DNA from: Brachyspira sp. SAP_772
Lineage (GTDB): Bacteria > Spirochaetota > Brachyspiria > Brachyspirales > Brachyspiraceae
DNA: 64,000 nt
Assembly (NCBI RefSeq): GCF_009755885.1
Contig: NZ_VYIX01000003.1
Location: 431,204 to 495,203, forward strand
Reading direction: 5' to 3'
Part shown: positions 1-8,316 of the stretch, one piece after another
Layout: each line of letters begins with the position of its first letter
How positions within the stretch are numbered: the first letter of the stretch is position 1
Notes under the pieces: model-generated
Told to the model about the DNA's origin: nothing
The model's database searches: none
What the model saw: the letters and a program-made list of their open reading frames with translations, nothing else
Program-made: the position numbers and the translations under genes

Positions 1-2
1 AT

Positions 3-416
3 TATTGGGGAGAATTGGGCATTATGCCGTATATTAGTTATAGTGCCTATTTTAATGACTCTAAAAAGAATTATTCTATTGGAGAGAAATATTTATGCAT
101 ATTACAAATGCTTCCATTAAACAATGCTGAAAAATATGTAGAGCCTTATAGCTTTTTAACATTTGTACATTTGGAATATAAATTATATATGAGATTTTTA
201 CCATCTGGCTGGAATGATTTATATTTAGTAGGTTTTGGAAATGTTGGATATGGAAAATATGAATATCAAAGTATTAATGATGGTGAGATGTTATATATGG
301 TAGGTGGCGGTATAGGATTTAACTTGTTCTCTACTGCACCATTACAAGTAACTTTAGCTACTGATAATAATAAAAGCTTGATGATAAATGTAGTAATTAG
401 TGCTATTGGCTTTTAA
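3..416 (+). CDS. C-terminal part of an outer-membrane beta-barrel-like protein (partial)
   Basis: The reading frame is open to the first base of the window, so the gene begins upstream and only about the last 138 residues are seen. What remains is rich in alternating aromatic and polar residues and in glycine. It ends in the pattern of an outer-membrane strand with phenylalanine as the last residue (ending VVISAIGF), the usual barrel-insertion signature. The next gene starts 21 bases downstream, so it is probably the first visible gene of the run that continues to 5622. No specific function can be assigned from this fragment; a surface porin-like or adhesin-like barrel is possible. Confidence 0.55.
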   Translation, partial: YWGELGIMPYISYSAYFNDSKKNYSIGEKYLCILQMLPLNNAEKYVEPYSFLTFVHLEYKLYMRFLPSGWNDLYLVGFGNVGYGKYEYQSINDGEMLYMVGGGIGFNLFSTAPLQVTLATDNNKSLMINVVISAIGF

Positions 417-437
417 TTATAAACAAAGGATTATATT

Positions 438-1154
438 ATGAAAAAAAACTTAATTTTATTATTTTTGTTAATATGCAGTGTAAAATCATTTGCATACATT
501 AAAGAAATAGATGAGCTATATAATTCATTTTATATGAACAGTGGAAATGAATCTGTAGAAGCACAAGTTCAAGGATTAAGAGATAAGCAATTAGACAAAC
601 TTCAAAAACAAATCATAACCAATGTAACAGTTGTAATGGAAGTACGTGCTAGTACAGAATCTAAAAGAAAAATATATAAATATTTAAAAGACAATGTTGC
701 AAACAACGACCCGCTACTTTCAGAAAAAGACCCTGATTATTTAGCATCATTAGCAGATTTAATGACAGCATTTGTAAACTATGCTACATTAAATGAGCTT
801 ATGGAGTATTCAAATAAAATTATTGATTTATACGACAAGGCTTTAGCAATAAATCCAAATCATTTCCCTTCATTATTAGGCAAGGCTATATATGTATCAT
901 TTATGCCGAAATTCTACGGAGGCGGATATGATAAATCAATGCCTATATTCAAAAAAGCAGAAGCAAATGCAAAAGAAAATTGGGAAAAGCATACTACTTA
1001 TTTATGGATGTCTCAAATATATTTTGTAGAAAAAGATGAAGCTAATTACAAAAAATATTTTGATATGGCTTATAATATATTTCCTGATGCTGCTTTCGTT
1101 AATTTTGTAAAAGAAGAAAATGCAAAAGGTGTTAGTTTATTTGAACATTATTAA
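438..1154 (+). CDS. Secreted TPR-like helical repeat protein
   Basis: A 238-residue protein with a Sec signal peptide (MKKNLILLFLLICSVKSFA), so it is periplasmic or surface exposed. The mature part is helical with TPR-like stretches, for example around residues 130-150 (DKALAINPNHFPSLLGKA) and 165-215. It is a paralogue of the proteins at 54325 and 63358: all share an N-terminal DELYNSFY-like motif, a glycine-rich GG(Y/S)DK turn and a C-terminal WxSQxYF segment. An AAAGGA ribosome site lies before the ATG. It is packed between the barrel fragment and a second secreted helical protein and probably shares their transcript. The biochemical role is unknown; TPR folds usually bind other proteins. 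Confidence 0.6.
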   Translation: MKKNLILLFLLICSVKSFAYIKEIDELYNSFYMNSGNESVEAQVQGLRDKQLDKLQKQIITNVTVVMEVRASTESKRKIYKYLKDNVANNDPLLSEKDPDYLASLADLMTAFVNYATLNELMEYSNKIIDLYDKALAINPNHFPSLLGKAIYVSFMPKFYGGGYDKSMPIFKKAEANAKENWEKHTTYLWMSQIYFVEKDEANYKKYFDMAYNIFPDAAFVNFVKEENAKGVSLFEHY

Positions 1155-1187
1155 AATTAATTAAATTATTTAATTTAAGGAAAATAA

Positions 1188-1967
1188 ATGTTTAATTGTA
1201 TAAATAAAATTTTTATTATAATATTACTTTCATTTAGTTTGTTGGAAGCAAAAATAACTCTATCTCCTCAAGCAGAATCTATATTAAATAATATAAACAA
1301 TAAAAACAGTGAATTTTATTCTGCTGCAAGAATTTTAAAAGATCCTGAAATTGAAGCATTAGTTAATGAAATAAAAAATAGTAATTTAACAACAGAAGAA
1401 AAATTATATTTATCTATAGAAGCCTATTCACTTTGGGCTAGTATTTCTGTTTTATCTGGAAATGCAAGAGAAAGTTATAAAATGCTTTTAGATGTTCATA
1501 ATAACACAAAAAAAGATAAATTATTTAAAAATGCTGATTCTGATATTTATTCTGCTTTTTCAGATTTTTCTGCCTCATTAATTAATTTAGCTTCAGTAAA
1601 CGATCAACTTCCCTACACTATAGTAATAGATATGAATAATTATGCCCGCCTTGCCCTGCTTAAAAATCCAAATGATGCTAGAGCAAAACAGTTAATAGCT
1701 ATATGGCAAATATACACAATGGGTTATTATAATAATTATAATTTTTCTGCTGTAATTGATTTTTTTGAAGATTATGATTCACTTCCTGAATATATGGTAT
1801 ATAGAATGCATATTTATAAATCAGTGGCATATATCAAATCAAACAAAGTAAAAGATGCATTTGCAGAACTTGAACTTGCTAAGCAAATTTATCCGGACGG
1901 TTTATATACATTCTTGCTTGAAAACGGTTATAGAAATGGCAGAGAATTCTTTTATTATACTAAATAA
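1188..1967 (+). CDS. Secreted helical protein of unknown function
   Basis: A 259-residue protein with an N-terminal hydrophobic signal segment (FIIILLSFSLLEAK). The rest is predicted mostly alpha-helical and resembles degenerate TPR units, such as the stretch ending NPNDARAKQLIA near residue 165 and a final AELELAKQIYPDG hairpin. It looks distantly like the protein encoded just upstream, with the same length class and a conserved tail of the type ..YPDG(L/A).., so the pair may be an old tandem duplication. AAGGAAAATAA precedes the start. It sits 32 bases ahead of the ABC transporter genes and may supply a periplasmic partner to that system, which is inference from position only. Confidence 0.5.
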   Translation: MFNCINKIFIIILLSFSLLEAKITLSPQAESILNNINNKNSEFYSAARILKDPEIEALVNEIKNSNLTTEEKLYLSIEAYSLWASISVLSGNARESYKMLLDVHNNTKKDKLFKNADSDIYSAFSDFSASLINLASVNDQLPYTIVIDMNNYARLALLKNPNDARAKQLIAIWQIYTMGYYNNYNFSAVIDFFEDYDSLPEYMVYRMHIYKSVAYIKSNKVKDAFAELELAKQIYPDGLYTFLLENGYRNGREFFYYTK

Positions 1968-1999
1968 TAATAGATATAAAAATATATAAGGAGCAAAAA

Positions 2000-2671
2000 A
2001 TGAAGGCAATTAGTTGCCGCAATATATCAAAATTATATAAAACAAAATATTATAATATATTGGCAAACAAAGATATTAACTTAGAAATTGAGAAAGGAGA
2101 GATAGTTTGGATTAATGGTGTTAGCGGTGCTGGAAAAAGTACATTGCTTCATATTCTCTCAAGCATAGATACCCCAACAACCGGTTCTGTATATTGGGAC
2201 TCTGAAGAGATTTCTAATTTAAATGATTATAAAAGAAGTAAGTTCAGACTTATTAATATTGGCTTAATACTTCAATCTTTAGAATTACTTAAAACTCAAA
2301 CAGTGTTCGATAATGTTGCACTGCCATTAAGATTTTTAAATGCAGATAATATCAAAAATAAAGTTATGAAAATATTAGAAAACTTAAAAATTGATGACTT
2401 AAAAAACAAAAAACCTGAACAGCTTTCAGGCGGACAAAAGCAAAGAGTGGCAATAGCAAGAGCATTAGTTACTGATGCACCTTATATATTCGGTGATGAG
2501 ATAAGTGCAAATCTCGATACAGACACTAGTAAATTTATTTATGAGTATATAACAAAAGAAATAAAAAACAGAAACGGAATAGGATTTTTTATTTCGCATG
2601 ATGAATCTATAAAAAAATATGTTGATACTATTTACACTATGAAAGATGGTATATTGGAGAGAAGTTTATGA
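2000..2671 (+). CDS. ABC transporter ATP-binding protein, LolD/MacB type
   Basis: A 223-residue ABC ATPase. Walker A GVSGAGKST lies at about residues 40-48, the signature LSGGQKQRVAIARAL at about 142-156, and Walker B IFGDEISANLD at about 163-173. The LolD/MacB group normally has ADEPTGNLD here, so the ISANLD form is a mild variant but keeps the catalytic Glu. The domain order and length fit ATPases that drive FtsX-type permeases such as LolCDE or MacB, which extract lipoproteins or move substrates across the periplasm rather than import solutes. Its stop overlaps the permease start by four bases. It should act at the inner face of the cytoplasmic membrane with the product of 2668. Confidence 0.9.
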   Translation: MKAISCRNISKLYKTKYYNILANKDINLEIEKGEIVWINGVSGAGKSTLLHILSSIDTPTTGSVYWDSEEISNLNDYKRSKFRLINIGLILQSLELLKTQTVFDNVALPLRFLNADNIKNKVMKILENLKIDDLKNKKPEQLSGGQKQRVAIARALVTDAPYIFGDEISANLDTDTSKFIYEYITKEIKNRNGIGFFISHDESIKKYVDTIYTMKDGILERSL

Positions 2672-3885
2672 ATATTATAAAATTAGCTTGGGATAATTTA
2701 TGGTATAATAAAATAAGAACTATTTTAAATATGATACTTATAATAGTTTCTTTTGTTTCACTAATGGTTATAAGCGGATACAACAATTACTCTGAAGAAG
2801 GAATTATATCTATAATAAACACAAGCGGAGGTTCTGTTGTTATTGCTGATAAATCTTATTGGGACACTACAAGCGAAAAAATTAATATGCTGAATAATTC
2901 TGATTTTGACATACTTTATAAAAAATTAGAAACTATTGAAGGCATTGATGATTATCAGAAAAAATTAGATTTAAACGGAATAGTAGGTAATGAAAATAAA
3001 AGTAAAATATTTGTAGGCTATGCTTATGAAGATTCTTCAAAAGTGATGTCTACTGTTATGTTAAAAGAGGGAACACCTATATTTAATGATGATGTAGACA
3101 CTGTCGTTTTGGGATATGACTTGGGTGAGTATTTTAATCTTAATTATGATGACACACCATATTTGAATTTTTTGACAGATTTTGGAGACGGAATAACATT
3201 AGGCTCTTTAATGGCGGTTGGTTCTATAACATTAAACAATAGCTATTTAGACCCTATGATTCTTTATTGTCCTTTAAGTGCTGCTTATACTACTTTTGGA
3301 TTAGAAGAAGGAAATGCTCATAATTTGCTTATTTATTTAAATGATTATAGTAAGGCCACTGAAGTAAAAAACTCTCTAAACGATTATTTTAATTCTAATA
3401 ATTTAAATTATGAAGCTAAAGATTGGAAAGATTTAAATTCATATTTCATTGCTGTTATTAAGATGTATAATGATAATTATCTTATGGCTTTAGGTATTTT
3501 AAGTGTATTAGTATTTGTATCTGTTATGCAAATATTAACTACAAACTTTTTAGAGCGTTTAAATGAGTTTGGTACAATGAGAGCATTAGGAATAAATATA
3601 AAAAATGTAACTATTCTTTTATTTTTAGAAATTATAATAGTAGCTGTAATTAGCTCAATTATATCTATATTTGTTTCTTACGGAATATCAGGCATAATAG
3701 ATATTTTTAATATAAGATTGCAGTTTCCGGGCTCTACTGACGGATATGATTTAAATTTATTATTTAGATTAAAAGACATGATTTTAATATTTATATGGGT
3801 ATTAGGTGTTTCTATACTTTCTGGAATATATCCTATAATAAAAGTAATAAGAATGCCTATAATAGAGGTAATCAAATATGTATAA
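2668..3885 (+). CDS. ABC transporter permease, FtsX/MacB-like
   Basis: A 405-residue membrane protein with the FtsX/LolE topology. One transmembrane helix lies near residues 17-40, followed by a large periplasmic domain (about 45-270) and three C-terminal helices near 272-295, 315-345 and 370-395. The last helices carry the motif LNEFGTMRALGI, typical of FtsX-domain permeases. Only one permease gene is present, so a homodimer like MacB is more likely than a LolC/LolE pair. It overlaps the ATPase gene (four bases) and the following LolA-like gene (eight bases), indicating translational coupling. The substrate is not visible; a lipoprotein or lipid is plausible given the next gene. Confidence 0.85.
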   Translation: MNIIKLAWDNLWYNKIRTILNMILIIVSFVSLMVISGYNNYSEEGIISIINTSGGSVVIADKSYWDTTSEKINMLNNSDFDILYKKLETIEGIDDYQKKLDLNGIVGNENKSKIFVGYAYEDSSKVMSTVMLKEGTPIFNDDVDTVVLGYDLGEYFNLNYDDTPYLNFLTDFGDGITLGSLMAVGSITLNNSYLDPMILYCPLSAAYTTFGLEEGNAHNLLIYLNDYSKATEVKNSLNDYFNSNNLNYEAKDWKDLNSYFIAVIKMYNDNYLMALGILSVLVFVSVMQILTTNFLERLNEFGTMRALGINIKNVTILLFLEIIIVAVISSIISIFVSYGISGIIDIFNIRLQFPGSTDGYDLNLLFRLKDMILIFIWVLGVSILSGIYPIIKVIRMPIIEVIKYV

Positions 3886-4558
3886 GTTTTTATTAATAAT
3901 AATATTTATATTTGCTAATGCTTTATATTCAAAAGATGTTTTTAATGAGTTTGTTAGTTTATATCATATGGATGGAAAAAATGCCAGATTGATAGGCAAT
4001 TTTGTAGATACAGACAGCAAAAAAGACACAAGTGTTGTTAGTGATTTTGAGCTTATTACAGGAAGAGATTATAAATTAGTATATTTAAAAAATAGTAAAA
4101 GTCTTTTTCTTGCAAACACTCAAGGCTTTTTTGTTATGGGAAGAAATCAAGTTTCAGCTTTAAAAATATCAGGCAATTATGTTATAACAGGTGCTGCCAA
4201 TATGAGCGATATAATGTCTGTTAATTTTATTAACGATTATAAAATAGAGAGTGTTAATGCTGATAATAGTGTTAGTTTAATAAAAAACAGCAAAAATGTT
4301 CCATACGCTAAGGCTCTTCTAAAAAAAGAAGGTAAAGACTATGTAATAGATTTTTTTGATAATACAGGAAAGGCTATAAAAAGGGGTATTTATAAAATAA
4401 GCAGCAGCGGCGGTTTTAGTAAGATGGAATTTTATAATCTTGTAATTAACACTAATTTAAGCACTGTTTGTAATGTGGACAGAATGTTATCTTCTGATGT
4501 TACTAGTTCATATTTTAGAAGCGAGAATATGAAGGCATTATTTGGTTTATTTAATTAA
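3878..4558 (+). CDS. LolA-like periplasmic protein (outer-membrane lipoprotein-sorting family)
   Basis: A 226-residue secreted protein with signal peptide MYKFLLIIIFIFANALYS. The mature part looks like the LolA-like fold seen in proteins annotated as outer-membrane lipoprotein-sorting. It shows beta-strand repeats with the order YKLVYLKNSKSLFL, then GNYVITGAANMSDI (the place of the family GSDxxYEDL-like segment), then a C-terminal KMEFYNLVINT strand. The start lies inside the end of the permease gene, so it is made together with the transporter. The likely role is to accept a hydrophobic cargo from the permease in the periplasm and carry it to the outer membrane. The fold call rests on pattern and context and would need a profile search. 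Confidence 0.6.
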   Translation: MYKFLLIIIFIFANALYSKDVFNEFVSLYHMDGKNARLIGNFVDTDSKKDTSVVSDFELITGRDYKLVYLKNSKSLFLANTQGFFVMGRNQVSALKISGNYVITGAANMSDIMSVNFINDYKIESVNADNSVSLIKNSKNVPYAKALLKKEGKDYVIDFFDNTGKAIKRGIYKISSSGGFSKMEFYNLVINTNLSTVCNVDRMLSSDVTSSYFRSENMKALFGLFN

Positions 4559-4566
4559 TAAATATT

Positions 4567-5622
4567 ATGAATAAATTTATTATATTAATTTTATTATTAC
4601 TAGGTATATTCTTTAATACATCATTTGCAATTATAACTCCTAAATTTGGTATTGAGAATAGACTTAGTTATATAGATTTAGAGCCTACGGAGTTTATAAA
4701 AAACGATGTACTTAGTAATGACAGCTATTTTTATATAGGTTTTGAAATATTACAACCTAACTTTTATTTTATATTTAAGCCTGCATTTAGAGTGTATACA
4801 AAATATGATATTGCTTTTGATATGTCTAGTTTTAGCTTAAAAGAAAAAAATGATGGATTTATAACATTTACATTTGATGAAATAGAATTCTCGTATTTAA
4901 ATGATGTAATGGCATTTTATATTGGAAAAAGGAAATTCCATTTTGGGGAAGGTTTTAACAGACAATATATATTTGTTGAAGATAGCGTGTTTTATGATGA
5001 TTATAACTCTCTATACAATACAGAGCTTAATATTTATCAAGATAATATAACGCACTCTATAGGTTTTATAACCGATACAAAATCTATAGACCTTTTAGAA
5101 AAACCTCAGTTTTATACTGCTTGGTATTATGCAAAATATTCTACAACAGAGTTAGGTTTAATGGGTATTGTAAAATATAAATATGATTTAGGCTTAAAAA
5201 ATAATGTATCACTTGGATTAGAAGCTTCATATATATTTGATTTTAATTTAAAACTCTATGGAAATATAAATTATGACCTTTTATATAATGATAAAATATA
5301 TAAAAATACTGACGGCATAAAATCTCTAATTGGAATAAATTATAATTATATATCGCAAAATTTTGTATTTATTCCATATATAGAATATTTTTATGAACGA
5401 AGTCATTCATTTTATTCTATAGGATTATATACTTCATTTGTTGACAGTATTTTTAGTATTATTTCATATTTTTCACATTCTCCAAATTATTTAATGGACT
5501 TTACAATTAAAGCTTTAATTAGCTATAATAATTTTGATTTTGAACTATTATACTACATACCTATTGAAGGCATAGAGGGTATAGATAATCTTATAGAATG
5601 TAAATTATCATACAGTTATTAA
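4567..5622 (+). CDS. Outer-membrane beta-barrel protein, partner of the ABC/LolA-like genes
   Basis: A 351-residue protein with signal peptide (LILLLLGIFFNTSFA). The body is a succession of amphipathic beta strands rich in Tyr, Phe and Asn, ending in a strand with a terminal aromatic (CKLSYSY), as expected for an outer-membrane barrel. The spacing of only eight bases after the LolA-like gene places it in the same operon. An ABC permease, a LolA-like carrier and a barrel in order suggest a complete envelope-spanning route. No family name is certain; DUF1302-like or alginate-export-like barrels are comparable in kind only. No strong terminator follows; the next promoter begins at 5703. Confidence 0.6.
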   Translation: MNKFIILILLLLGIFFNTSFAIITPKFGIENRLSYIDLEPTEFIKNDVLSNDSYFYIGFEILQPNFYFIFKPAFRVYTKYDIAFDMSSFSLKEKNDGFITFTFDEIEFSYLNDVMAFYIGKRKFHFGEGFNRQYIFVEDSVFYDDYNSLYNTELNIYQDNITHSIGFITDTKSIDLLEKPQFYTAWYYAKYSTTELGLMGIVKYKYDLGLKNNVSLGLEASYIFDFNLKLYGNINYDLLYNDKIYKNTDGIKSLIGINYNYISQNFVFIPYIEYFYERSHSFYSIGLYTSFVDSIFSIISYFSHSPNYLMDFTIKALISYNNFDFELLYYIPIEGIEGIDNLIECKLSYSY

Positions 5623-5702
5623 ATAGTGTTTATACATTAGGTGATAATTAAAAGAGATTATAAATTCTTATTTAAGAATAATAAAAAATAATTAATAATT
5701 AT

Positions 5703-5731
5703 TTGACAAAAATAAATTTCTCTATTACTAT
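5703..5731 (+). promoter_or_regulatory. Sigma70-type promoter for the dinB-like/pyr genes
   Basis: TTGACA at 5703-5708 and TACTAT at 5726-5731 are separated by 17 bases. Transcription would start near 5738, which places the alternative TTG at 5739 at the transcript end and supports the ATG at 5772 as the true start of the next gene. Confidence 0.6.
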
Positions 5732-5771
5732 TAGTTAGTTGCTGTTTTACCATAGCAAAAAGGAATCGTTT

Positions 5772-6614
5772 ATGATAGACCATAAAATTAATTTATTAGA
5801 AAAAAAAATAAACTCAGAATTAGGTAGGTTAAATAAAAAGTCAGAAGAGATAGAGATATTAAAATCAAGCATTATAAGCAATCTAAATAAAAATTTAAAA
5901 GAATTAAAAAGCAAAAAATTAAAGAAACTAAGAGAAGAAAAAAAATTAATATATGATAATATATTAGAATTAAGAAAAGACTTTTCAGAAATAAAAAAAG
6001 AGTACAAAAAAACTAATAAGAGAAATAATCAGAAAAAAGATAATAAAGAAAAATCAGAAATCTCAGAAAATATTATAAAAACAATAACATCACAAAGAGT
6101 TCTTACTCTTATGGCAGAATATAACAGAAAAGCAAATAGAATGCTTATAAGCATTTTTAGAGATATACAAAAAATTAATGAAAAAGACTTATATAAAGAA
6201 ACAGGAAGTTATTTTAAATCATTGATAAATAGTTTTACTCATATTATAAAAACAGATATTTATTTCTTTTCTATTTTAAGAAAATATTCAAACAAAAAAA
6301 TAATAGCAAATGAAGAGATATTAACATACCTTAATGATAATTTTTTATTTAATAAACCAATAGATGCTAATTTGGATACATTGTTCGACACTAGAAAAAA
6401 ATTAGATGACATTATAATAGATGTAATAAACAGTATAGATGATTATAACGTAATAATAAAAATAGATTTCGCTGATGATACATTAAAAAAGCCAATCTAT
6501 CATATAATAATGCATGAATTAAATCATAATACTCATCATAGAGGCGAGATATCTGCAATGCTTGATATGATGGGGTATGTAAATGATTATTCTAATTTAA
6601 TTACTATAATTTAA
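5772..6614 (+). CDS. DinB-family protein with N-terminal coiled coil
   Basis: The ATG at 5772 is chosen because AAAGGA stands seven bases before it and the promoter lies just upstream. Residues 1 to about 100 are a highly charged coiled coil rich in Lys, Glu and Leu. The rest fits the DinB/YfiT four-helix family: LMAEYNRKANRMLISIF starts the domain, SFTHIIKTD carries the first metal-ligand His, and HELNHNTHHRGEIS near the C-terminus carries the conserved NHxTHHRG with two further His. The metal triad thus looks intact. DinB-like enzymes are often thiol-dependent S-transferases, but the substrate here is unknown. The coiled-coil extension is unusual. It is followed 12-24 bases later by pyrK. 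Confidence 0.7.
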   Translation: MIDHKINLLEKKINSELGRLNKKSEEIEILKSSIISNLNKNLKELKSKKLKKLREEKKLIYDNILELRKDFSEIKKEYKKTNKRNNQKKDNKEKSEISENIIKTITSQRVLTLMAEYNRKANRMLISIFRDIQKINEKDLYKETGSYFKSLINSFTHIIKTDIYFFSILRKYSNKKIIANEEILTYLNDNFLFNKPIDANLDTLFDTRKKLDDIIIDVINSIDDYNVIIKIDFADDTLKKPIYHIIMHELNHNTHHRGEISAMLDMMGYVNDYSNLITII

Positions 6615-6638
6615 TTTTGTTATTGGTTGTATAAGATT

Positions 6639-7406
6639 ATGTTTTTAGAAGATTGTGAGATTGTAGAAAACAAAAAAATAGCAGAGGATAAGTATATTCT
6701 CAAAGTAAAATCAAAAGAGGCTTTTAAGCATATTAAGGCTGGTCAATTTTTTATGCTCAAAAGCAGCACATATTTAAGAAGACCTATAAGTGTTCATTAT
6801 GTTTCTAATGATATGGTAGAGTTTTATTATCAGGTAAAAGGCGAAGGTACAAGATATTTATCTAATCTAAAAGAAAAAGTTAATATACAAGGCCCTTTAG
6901 GTAACGGTTTTGAAACTGATATTAATAATAAAAAAGTGCTTATAGCGGCAGGCGGAATGGGTATTGCCCCTATAAAACTCTTAATAGAAAAACTAATAAA
7001 TAATAACAATATCACTCTTGTAATGGGGGGAGCAAATAAAGACGCCCTCAACATAATGAAGAGATTTAATACTGATAATATTAACTTACATATAGTTACA
7101 GATGACGGCTCTGTTGGTGATAAATGTAATACTGTAGAGAAGACAAATGAAATAATAAAAAAAGAAAAGTTTGATATAATATACACTTGCGGCCCTACCA
7201 TTATGATGAATGGAATAATAAAAATAGCATTAGAAAACAACATATTATGCTATGCTTCTTTAGAAAGGAGAATGGCTTGCGGAGTTAATGCTTGTTTGGG
7301 ATGCAATGTTGAAGTTAGTTATGACAATAAAACTGTAGTATTAAAAAAGGCTTGCTCTGACGGCCCTGTATTTGATGCTAAACATTTATGGATTAAAGAT
7401 GAATAA
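6639..7406 (+). CDS. pyrK: Dihydroorotate dehydrogenase B, electron transfer subunit
   Basis: This is the FAD and [2Fe-2S] subunit that passes electrons from dihydroorotate oxidation by PyrD to NAD+. The FAD-binding RRPISVHYV lies near residues 47-55, the NAD-binding GGMGIAPIKLL at about 105-115, and the cluster Cys pattern C-x4-C-x2-C-x16-C is in the C-terminal ERRMACGVNACLGC region. The ATG at 6639 is preferred over an in-frame TTG at 6627; neither has a strong ribosome site, so coupling to the upstream gene is likely. It overlaps pyrD by eight bases, giving a heterotetrameric class 1B enzyme. Confidence 0.93.
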   Translation: MFLEDCEIVENKKIAEDKYILKVKSKEAFKHIKAGQFFMLKSSTYLRRPISVHYVSNDMVEFYYQVKGEGTRYLSNLKEKVNIQGPLGNGFETDINNKKVLIAAGGMGIAPIKLLIEKLINNNNITLVMGGANKDALNIMKRFNTDNINLHIVTDDGSVGDKCNTVEKTNEIIKKEKFDIIYTCGPTIMMNGIIKIALENNILCYASLERRMACGVNACLGCNVEVSYDNKTVVLKKACSDGPVFDAKHLWIKDE

Positions 7407-8316
7407 TGACAGACTTAATATTAATTTTTTAGGTAAAGAATTAAAGAACCCAGTGATAACTTCATCTGGATGTTTTGGCTTTGGTGAAGAGTATAATGAT
7501 TATTTTGATGTTAATGAACTTGGTGCTGTAAACTTAAAAGGCATAACATTAAATAAAAAAGATGGAAACAGTGGAGTTCGCATTGCAGAAACACCAAGCG
7601 GAATGATTAATTGTATAGGCTTAGAAAATCCGGGTATAGAATATTTTAGAGACAATATTATAAAAAATATAAAATACTCAACGCCTATTATTTTAAATAT
7701 TAATGGAAGCACATTAGAAGAGTATGTTAAAGTGGCAGAGATTGCTAATGAGATAGAGAGGGTTGATTTTATAGAGCTTAATATATCTTGTCCTAATGTA
7801 AAAAATGGCGGTATGGCTTTTGGGGCTAGTTGTGAAAGTGCTGAGAATACTACAAAAGAAGTAAAGAAAGTATTAACAAAAAAGCCTTTAATAGTGAAAT
7901 TATCTCCGAATGTTACGGATATTGCAAGCATTGCAAAATCTGTAGAGTATGCAGGTGCGGATAGTGTTTCATTAGTTAATACTTTTTTAGCTATGAAGAT
8001 AGATATAAAAACAAAAAAGCCATTATTAGGCAACACTTTTGGAGGGCTTTCGGGGGCAGCTATAATGCCTATTGCTTTGAGAATGGTTTATCAAGTTTAC
8101 AAGGCTGTTAATATACCTATAGTTGGAATGGGGGGCATTCAAAAATATGAAGATGCTTTAGAGTTTATAATGGCTGGTGCTTCGGTTATTTCAATAGGCT
8201 CTGGTATATTTTCTAACCCTTTGCTTCCTGTAGAAATAATAAAACAAATGAACAATTATCTTGAAGAGAATAATATAAACAATATAAAAGATTTAATAGG
8301 AGTAGCACATTTATGA
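7399..8316 (+). CDS. pyrD: Dihydroorotate dehydrogenase B, catalytic subunit
   Basis: A class 1B (NAD-linked) dihydroorotate dehydrogenase in the fourth step of UMP synthesis. The FMN barrel begins with NPVITSSGCFGFGEEY. The catalytic base Cys is in NISCPNVKNGGMAFG at about residue 131, where class 2 enzymes have Ser. Phosphate-binding glycines lie near PIVGMGGI and SIGSGIF. Start: the ATG at 7399, inside the end of pyrK, because residues upstream of it do not belong to the family. It overlaps the next gene by four bases (ATGA), so pyrK, pyrD and pyrF-pyrE form one coupled unit. Confidence 0.95.
   Translation: MNNDRLNINFLGKELKNPVITSSGCFGFGEEYNDYFDVNELGAVNLKGITLNKKDGNSGVRIAETPSGMINCIGLENPGIEYFRDNIIKNIKYSTPIILNINGSTLEEYVKVAEIANEIERVDFIELNISCPNVKNGGMAFGASCESAENTTKEVKKVLTKKPLIVKLSPNVTDIASIAKSVEYAGADSVSLVNTFLAMKIDIKTKKPLLGNTFGGLSGAAIMPIALRMVYQVYKAVNIPIVGMGGIQKYEDALEFIMAGASVISIGSGIFSNPLLPVEIIKQMNNYLEENNINNIKDLIGVAHL

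Noticed and set aside
6830-8036. Long antisense frames opposite pyrK and pyrD
   Set aside because: Shadow frames arising from AT-rich coding DNA; the sense genes have intact motifs throughout.
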